From Nocardioides ochotonae (lineage in GTDB: Bacteria; Actinomycetota; Actinomycetes; Propionibacteriales; Nocardioidaceae), in assembly GCF_011420305.2 (NCBI RefSeq), contig NZ_CP061769.1, positions 2,529,001-2,593,000 of the forward strand: DNA of 64,000 bases, in the 5' to 3' direction. A model generated the notes under the pieces. It was not told where the DNA came from. It made no database searches and saw only the letters and a list, made by a program, of their open reading frames with translations. Shown here piece after piece: positions 59,781 to 64,000 of this stretch. Position 1 is the first letter of the stretch; every line of letters begins with the position of its first letter. The position numbers and the translations under genes are program-made.

Positions 59781-59855
59781 CTATGGTTAGCGGCCCCTAC
59801 CTTCCGCGTGGGGATGCGGCAAACGTGTCGCATCACACAACCATCGGAGGATGTT

Positions 59856-60323
59856 GTGAGAAGCAGCAAGAAGAAGGCCCTCTTCGCCGGACTGCTGGCC
59901 GCAGGCACGATGCTCAGCGGACTGGTCGGCATGGCGCCGACGGCGCAGGCCGCCGAGCAGGCGTGCAACAACTACAGCTCGTCGACCAGCAGGTGCGTCA
60001 ACACCCAGCTCGTCATCGACGGGACCAGCCACAGCGTCGACTGGTACCTGCCCAACTCGACTGCCTCGGCGCTGATGGTGCTCAACCACGGGTTCACCCG
60101 CGGCTGCGGCAACCTGCGGGGCACCAGCAAGGCGATCGCCGAGAAGGGCGTGATGGTGCTCTGCGTGAATCCCTCAACAGAATCACGCACAGTCCTACCT
60201 GGACATATCCGCAGGTCAGGGGCCATGTCGCCCCGGTTGGACCCCGGACCTCCACGCCAGGGAGGTCCAGGGCAGGGGCCAGCCTACGGGGCCGGTCAGT
60301 CGGCAGCGCCACCAGTCAGGTAG
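59856..60323 (+). pseudogene. Secreted alpha/beta-hydrolase gene cut by phage-type DNA
   Basis: GTG start behind GGAGG. A signal peptide (SSKKKALFAGLLAAGTMLSGLVGMAPTAQAA) and the N-terminal strand region of a secreted lipase-like hydrolase (WYLPNSTASALMVLNHGFTRGCGNLRGTSKAIAEKGVMVLCVN) are intact, including the HGF oxyanion-type motif. After about residue 105 (near 60170) the sequence changes to unrelated PSTESRTVLPG..., and the catalytic Ser/Asp/His part is missing. I infer integration of the phage-like element into this gene; the exact att core cannot be seen with one junction only. Confidence 0.7.
60246..60268 (-). terminator. Terminator hairpin at the end of the leftward phage-type transcript
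   Basis: GGACCTCC (60246-60253) pairs with GGAGGTCC (60261-60268) around a 7-base loop, 28 bases beyond the minus-strand stop at 60296. Confidence 0.6.
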
Positions 60324-60526
60324 GTGAGGACGATCGCGAGCTCGACCTTGTTTAGTCCCTCGGTCTTAGGCGCGGCCAGGGCTGCCCCAGGGGTCGACCA
60401 GATCGCGTCCTGGATCTGCCCGGTGTCCCAGTCGGCGACGACGTCCAGCGTGACGTCGAGGGCGTCCGCCTTGACGGCGTAGTGGGCGTACAGCCCGTCG
60501 GTGTAGGTAACGGTCGGCGCGGCCAT
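60296..60526 (-). CDS. Unknown phage-type small protein
   Basis: A 76-residue acidic protein, MAAPTVTYTDGLYAHYAVKADALDVTLDVVADWDTG...KVELAIVLTYLTGGAAD, without a recognised family. The ATG has a strong GGAAAGGAGAGGGAG ribosome-binding site, and a TACAAT -10-like element lies upstream (ATTGTA on the plus strand, 60562-60567). High predicted expression is suggested by these signals. Function unknown. Confidence 0.65.
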   Translation of the reverse strand: MAAPTVTYTDGLYAHYAVKADALDVTLDVVADWDTGQIQDAIWSTPGAALAAPKTEGLNKVELAIVLTYLTGGAAD

Positions 60527-60561
60527 CTCCCTCTCCTTTCCCTTTCCCTCTTTGGGCTTAC

Positions 60562-60567
60562 ATTGTA
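60562..60567 (-). promoter_or_regulatory. Predicted -10 element for the small phage gene
   Basis: Minus-strand TACAAT 36 bases before the ATG at 60526, in an AT-rich spot (TACAATGTAAG). No clear -35 at 17 bases. Confidence 0.4.
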
Positions 60568-60603
60568 CCTCCGTGGAACGTTTGACGCGACTCGCGGGGG
60601 TGG

Positions 60604-61002
60604 CTACGGGAGCAGGTCGCGGGGCAGGTCGTCGTCCAGGCAGCGGGCCATGTAGATCATGTCTGCCGGGACGTTGTCCACGCGGTAGTCATCGGCACCG
60701 ACGAACAGGACGAGCCCTAGCAGGGGCGCGGCGTGGACGCGGCAGCCACTCAGGGCGATCAGCACGGACGCCATACCGTTCGGGCGCATCCCATCGGCGA
60801 CGCCTTGCGCGTCCACCAGGGCCAGCCACGGCGGCGGCTCCTCGTCGGGGGCGACCACGTCGAAACCGGCAGGGCCGAACAGACCCGGCAGCGCCCCCAG
60901 GTGGCGCGGCACGACGATGACCTCAGGCGGCGACGTCGGATAGACCGCTAGGGCCTCGACGAAGTAGGGGGTGGGGGCGGGGCGTAGTGGTGCGCGGGCC
61001 AT
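60604..61002 (-). CDS. Unknown phage-type protein
   Basis: A 132-residue protein from ATG at 61002 (MARAPLRPAPTPYFVEALAVYPTSPPEVIVVPRHLGALPGLFG...ADMIYMARCLDDDLPRDLLP). A longer reading begins at 61059, inside a GC-rich region near the upstream terminator. No motif recognised; the VIVVPRHLG and WLALVDAQGVADG stretches suggest a compact alpha/beta fold. Start uncertain. Confidence 0.55.
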   Translation of the reverse strand: MARAPLRPAPTPYFVEALAVYPTSPPEVIVVPRHLGALPGLFGPAGFDVVAPDEEPPPWLALVDAQGVADGMRPNGMASVLIALSGCRVHAAPLLGLVLFVGADDYRVDNVPADMIYMARCLDDDLPRDLLP

Positions 61003-61086
61003 GCGAGCGACGGTACGCCCGCGCCCTCGTGATAGAACAGCGCCGCAGGTCGCGGCCACGCGCAGCGGCCTACGGGGGGTTAACGC

Positions 61087-61132
61087 AAACGACCCCCGGT
61101 CCTCAGTTCGGGTGAGGTGCCGGGGGTCGTTT
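61087..61132 (-). terminator. Strong hairpin after the ribonucleotide reductase gene
   Basis: AAACGACCCCCGG (61087-61099) pairs perfectly with CCGGGGGTCGTTT (61120-61132), with an inner CCTCA/TGAGG stem. The run of T's after the 3' arm in either direction supports intrinsic termination. It follows the reductase stop by about 84 bases. Confidence 0.8.
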
Positions 61133-61215
61133 GTGGTTTCCCGCCCCCGTGCCTGTCCGATTGACGACGACGCGGGGTGGTCAGAATCGGCGGGGGCGGG
61201 CGGTCGGGTGGGGGC

Positions 61216-63294
61216 TTACTTGATCGGGCACGCCCCCGACGCACAGGCCTCGTCGTATGAGTCATCCACGACCGCAGCGACAGTCAGGGCCTCGAACTGT
61301 TCGCGGGTGAGGCGCTCGTATGGCGACTGCGGGCGGGTGCCGTCGGGCATCATGGTCGTGCCCTTGAGCAACGGCAGCCAGCCGGCCAGGGTGTCGGCGA
61401 CGTAGTCCACGTCGTAGCGTCCCTCGGGGACGTTGACGGTGTAGGACACGGCGTTGTCGGCGTAGTAGGTCTGGTACATGGCCTGGAACGCCAGCAGGGC
61501 GTCGAGGCTCAGTTCGTCGGCGGACTCAACCAGCTCCGCAGGCCGGCCCAGGGCCTCAACAGCCTCCACGAGCCGCTCCTTGGTTGGGATCGACACAACC
61601 AGGGTGTTAGGCGCGTACAGGCAGGGCTCGACGTGGTAGCCCTCGGCGCGGAACTGTTCGACCTGCGCGACCTCCTCAGGGCGCAGGGTTGAGAAGCGCA
61701 CGCGCCGGATGAAGTAACGGGCGTAGATCGGGTGGATGCCCTCGGTAGCGCCAGGGAGCTTGGCAACCGTGCCAGTCGGCGCGACGGTCGTGACCTTGAC
61801 CGGCTCAGGGATCCGCAGCCCGAAGGCGTACCCGCGGGCCTCAGCGCGCACGGTGTCCCGCAGCTCGGCCAGCAGCGCCGCGACCTCAGGGATGTGCGGG
61901 GCGTCGCTATAGCGGATCCCCAGGCGGACGAGGAAGCCCTGGACGCCCAGGTGCCCGACGCCGATGCGCCGGTTTCGGGCGATCCGCGCGGCCTGCGCGT
62001 CGTCGGTGACGTCGCCGAACGTGGCGCGGATCAGGAACCGCGCGGCCAGCCGGTGCGCCATGAACAGCCCGGCCTCGTCGTAGCCCTGCCCGTCGGGGTG
62101 GACGAACGCCTCCAAACAGACGTTCGAGAGACAGCAGTTTTCCCAGGCCTGGAGGGCGATCTCACCGCACGGGTTGGTCGCCTCGACGTAGCCAGGCTCA
62201 CCGACGTTGGACAGGGTGCTATTCCAGTAGCCCGGCTCACCGTTGCGCAGCATCCCGTCGACCACGGCCCGATGCACGGCGCGCGCCAGCTCGACGCGGG
62301 CGGGGTCGTCGGCGTCGTCGGGGTTGGCGATCAGGCGCAGGAAGTCCTCGTCAATCTCAACCGAAATGTTCGTAGTCCAGTGCTGCGCCGGGTCCGACTT
62401 GCACGCGATGAAGTCGTGGATCCAGGGGTCGGCCCAGTGGACGATCGACATGCGCGCGGACCGACGCACGCCGCCAGCAACAACGCACTTGCCCACGGCG
62501 TGATCCATCGACATGGCGTCCAGCGGCGTGATCTGCCCGGCGTCGGCGGCACGGTTGAGGACCTCGACCACCGTCGCCAGCAGCTCGGCCAGGGGCAGCG
62601 GGCCGGACGCGGTGCCGCCGAACGTGCGCAGCCGCGCGCCTCGAGGACGGACCAGGGACACGTCGTAGACCCGGTTCGGGTGCCGGACGTCGTCGGCGAA
62701 ATAGGTCTCGATCAGGTCGACCAGGGCGGCAGCCCAGCCCTCGCGGGTGTCCTCGATGCGGTAGGCACCGGGCCAGTCGGCGGCGTACTCATCGGACAGG
62801 AGCCCCGCCTCGCGCATGGCGTCATAGTCGGCGTGTTCGGGGTCGGCCACGATGTGCAGCCGCAGGCGACGCCGGGGCGCGCCGTAGCGGGTCAGGAAGC
62901 GCGATGAGTAGTTCGCGCCGACGCCACCGCCCTCCATGAGGCGCAGGAAGGTGAACGCAAAGTGACCGGCGAACGTGTCGCCCCACCCAGAGACGTGGCA
63001 GTTGAACAGAAATTGCCGACCCTTGACGCCGGACGCCCACAGGTGGCGACCCGCGGGCAGGATCTTGAAGTGGTAGATGTAGTCGAACAGGAGCCGCGCC
63101 TCATCGACGACGTCGGCGGGCCAGGTCTCAGGGTCGCCGTAGACGAGCCCCAGGTTGCCCACGACGACGCGCCGCACGGTCTCAGCCCAGGTCTCAGGAC
63201 TACCGTCAGGGTTGGGGCGGGCGTAGGTGCGGGTAAACACAGTCTCGCCAGTCGGTCCCCAGTTCGGGGCAGGCAGGTTGGCAAGGTCGAACAA
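61216..63294 (-). CDS. Adenosylcobalamin-dependent (class II) ribonucleotide reductase, monomeric RTPR type
   Basis: A 692-residue enzyme similar to monomeric ribonucleoside-triphosphate reductase. It shows FNCHVSGW near the N-terminus (first redox Cys), a VEATNPCGEIALQAWENC stretch with the thiyl-radical Cys and catalytic Glu (NPCGEI), the VAPTGTVAKLPGATEGIHP phosphate-binding loop and a C-terminal ACASGACPIK redox pair. It makes deoxynucleotides from ribonucleotides with B12 cofactor and needs no second subunit or oxygen. Phages often carry such genes to raise dNTP pools. The start is TTG at 63294, three bases after the zinc-ribbon stop; coupling seems likely. Confidence 0.92.
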   Translation of the reverse strand: MFDLANLPAPNWGPTGETVFTRTYARPNPDGSPETWAETVRRVVVGNLGLVYGDPETWPADVVDEARLLFDYIYHFKILPAGRHLWASGVKGRQFLFNCHVSGWGDTFAGHFAFTFLRLMEGGGVGANYSSRFLTRYGAPRRRLRLHIVADPEHADYDAMREAGLLSDEYAADWPGAYRIEDTREGWAAALVDLIETYFADDVRHPNRVYDVSLVRPRGARLRTFGGTASGPLPLAELLATVVEVLNRAADAGQITPLDAMSMDHAVGKCVVAGGVRRSARMSIVHWADPWIHDFIACKSDPAQHWTTNISVEIDEDFLRLIANPDDADDPARVELARAVHRAVVDGMLRNGEPGYWNSTLSNVGEPGYVEATNPCGEIALQAWENCCLSNVCLEAFVHPDGQGYDEAGLFMAHRLAARFLIRATFGDVTDDAQAARIARNRRIGVGHLGVQGFLVRLGIRYSDAPHIPEVAALLAELRDTVRAEARGYAFGLRIPEPVKVTTVAPTGTVAKLPGATEGIHPIYARYFIRRVRFSTLRPEEVAQVEQFRAEGYHVEPCLYAPNTLVVSIPTKERLVEAVEALGRPAELVESADELSLDALLAFQAMYQTYYADNAVSYTVNVPEGRYDVDYVADTLAGWLPLLKGTTMMPDGTRPQSPYERLTREQFEALTVAAVVDDSYDEACASGACPIK

Positions 63295-63297
63295 GGT

Positions 63298-63435
63298 CTA
63301 GCGGGTCCTCTCATCGTCGGGGGTGTAGCAGTCGCACCGGGGGCAGACGACAGCGCCACCGGGGGTCAGTAGTTCGCGGGTGCCGCACCAGACACACAGG
63401 CCAGGGCGGCGTACGGCGGCGAAGGTCGCCGTCAT
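63298..63435 (-). CDS. Small zinc-ribbon protein
   Basis: A 45-residue protein from ATG 63435 with Cys pairs C-VW-C (near residue 13) and C-PR-C-D-C (near 33-38), a zinc-ribbon pattern: MTATFAAVRRPGLCVWCGTREL then VVCPRCDCYTPDDERTR. GAGGAGG lies before the start, within the stop region of the sigma-like gene. It sits between the sigma-like gene and the reductase. Role unknown; a transcription or DNA-binding adaptor is possible. Confidence 0.7.
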   Translation of the reverse strand: MTATFAAVRRPGLCVWCGTRELLTPGGAVVCPRCDCYTPDDERTR

Positions 63436-63444
63436 GGGGCCTCC

Positions 63445-64000
63445 TCAGATCGGGGGTGCGCCCAGGGCCTCACGCATACGCGCCAGTGCAGCGCCGCGTC
63501 GCCGCTGGACGGTTTGGCGGGATACAACGGTCTGTCCGGCGTCGACGGCCTCACGGCCCAGGGCGGCCTCGCTCATGGCCTGGACGACGCCCGCGTCACT
63601 CAGCGGCTCGCCGGTCTCAAACCCATAGGCGTACCGGACCACCTGCCGCTCGTCGGAGCTCAGGACACGCAGCGCATGGGCGACCATGAGGGCGTCCTCG
63701 ACCTCAGACAGGGAGCCCTGTCCGTCGGCCAGGGGCGCAGCCACGAGCCAGCCGCCCTCGTCGTCCTCATCGCTCAGGGGCACGGTGCCGCGCACGATCC
63801 GCAGGACCTCGTCAAAGGTCGTGACGGCCATCGCGTAGTCGGGGGCGATCGCGCGGGCCAGGTCTACGTCGCCGTCGACCTTGCCCAGGATCGTGTAGAA
63901 CCGCGACAGGGTCCGTGACGGCACGGCCATAGAGGCGTCCAGCCGCGCGGCGTGGCGCAGGGCACCGGTCACGACCTGGACGACGCGACCGGCCAGCCGC
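63445..64000 (-). CDS. Sigma70-region-4-like phage protein (cut by window edge)
   Basis: The frame is open to the right edge, so the N-terminus is missing (185 residues visible; a GTG at 63972 would give 175). The C-terminal half has a sigma4-like layout: ALRVLSSDERQVVRYAYGFETGEPLSDAGVVQAMSEAA...RQTVQRRRGAALARMREAL, with a helix-turn-helix before the RRRG segment. Sequence before it (SRTLSRFYTILGKVDGDVDLARAIAPDY) is unassigned. Possibly a phage regulator of transcription or of antitermination. Confidence 0.55.
   Translation of the reverse strand, partial: RLAGRVVQVVTGALRHAARLDASMAVPSRTLSRFYTILGKVDGDVDLARAIAPDYAMAVTTFDEVLRIVRGTVPLSDEDDEGGWLVAAPLADGQGSLSEVEDALMVAHALRVLSSDERQVVRYAYGFETGEPLSDAGVVQAMSEAALGREAVDAGQTVVSRQTVQRRRGAALARMREALGAPPI

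Larger units (their letters stand above)
60171..64000. mobile_element. Left end of a prophage or phage-like element
   Basis: From the break in the hydrolase gene to the window edge, genes run leftward, are small or phage-typical (sigma-like protein, zinc ribbon, B12-type ribonucleotide reductase, two unknown proteins) and are separated by strong hairpins. The boundary near 60170 is set by the end of recognisable hydrolase sequence and could be some bases off. No integrase or structural genes are in the visible part. Confidence 0.65.

Noticed and set aside
59971-60226. Minus-strand frames opposite the hydrolase fragment
   Set aside because: They cross the host/phage junction and show no coding character; the plus-strand signal peptide frame explains this region.
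1-64000. CRISPR array, tRNA or rRNA genes
   Set aside because: No regularly spaced direct repeats and no tRNA or rRNA sequence recognised on either strand.

Overview
The window is chromosomal DNA of a high-GC actinobacterium (GC-rich third codon positions throughout, many GTG starts, ATGA/GTGA gene overlaps). Gene content fits Nocardioidaceae: DUF222/13E12 HNH genes, a phosphoketolase plus acetate kinase, a type IV pilus (T4P) locus with pilMNO, and a short interspersed repeat of the type common in Nocardioides. The genus is an inference; there is no rRNA or tRNA to confirm it.

Layout. 0.2-4.1 kb: leftward acyl-CoA operon (ligase, carboxyltransferase beta subunit, crotonase). 4.3-5.5 kb: NTF2-like and cupin proteins. 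5.7-10.4 kb: NarL-type two-component system and the ABC exporter it probably controls. 10.4-12.0 kb: OFA-type MFS transporter and a small ORF. 12.2-16.1 kb: two convergent c-di-GMP enzymes. 16.2-34.3 kb: T4P locus. 34.3-42.6 kb: HhH-GPD protein, two inverted DUF222/HNH paralogues each behind a LexA-type SOS box, acetate kinase, a decayed IS481 transposase and phosphoketolase. 42.8-49.7 kb: ABC exporter, two CrcB fluoride channel subunits and a channel-FUSC fusion. 49.9-50.4 kb: remnants of a urease/urea transporter locus. 50.5-55.7 kb: degenerate ABC ATPase, YhgE/Pip protein and MalT-like LuxR regulator. 55.7-59.7 kb: CMD-like protein, lipoprotein, APC permease and RF3. 59.9-64.0 kb: a secreted hydrolase cut by phage-like DNA carrying a B12-type ribonucleotide reductase.

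The most interesting system is the T4P locus. It encodes PilM, PilN, PilO, prepilin peptidase, two PilT-like ATPases, PilB, PilC, a major pilin and three pilin-like tip/minor subunits. It also encodes a WhiG/FliA-family sigma factor (33589-34332) and, between pilT and pilB, a protein with two copies of the c-di-GMP-binding signature of the anti-sigma factor RsiG (22594-23127). Five start regions of the locus carry the same promoter, TCAAG-N15-GCCGANNN, with an invariant 15-base spacer, which matches WhiG/FliA promoters. A diguanylate cyclase lies directly downstream of pilD on the same strand, and a PAS-GGDEF-EAL protein faces it. I infer a complete sigma/c-di-GMP/anti-sigma switch controlling pilus synthesis. 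It resembles the Streptomyces RsiG-WhiG sporulation switch but here appears dedicated to pili in an actinobacterium with no sporulation genes visible.

The right end (about 60.2-64 kb) is leftward-transcribed phage-type DNA: a sigma-like protein (cut by the window edge), a 45-residue zinc ribbon, a TTG-initiated ribonucleotide reductase and two unknown small proteins. No integrase lies in the visible part.
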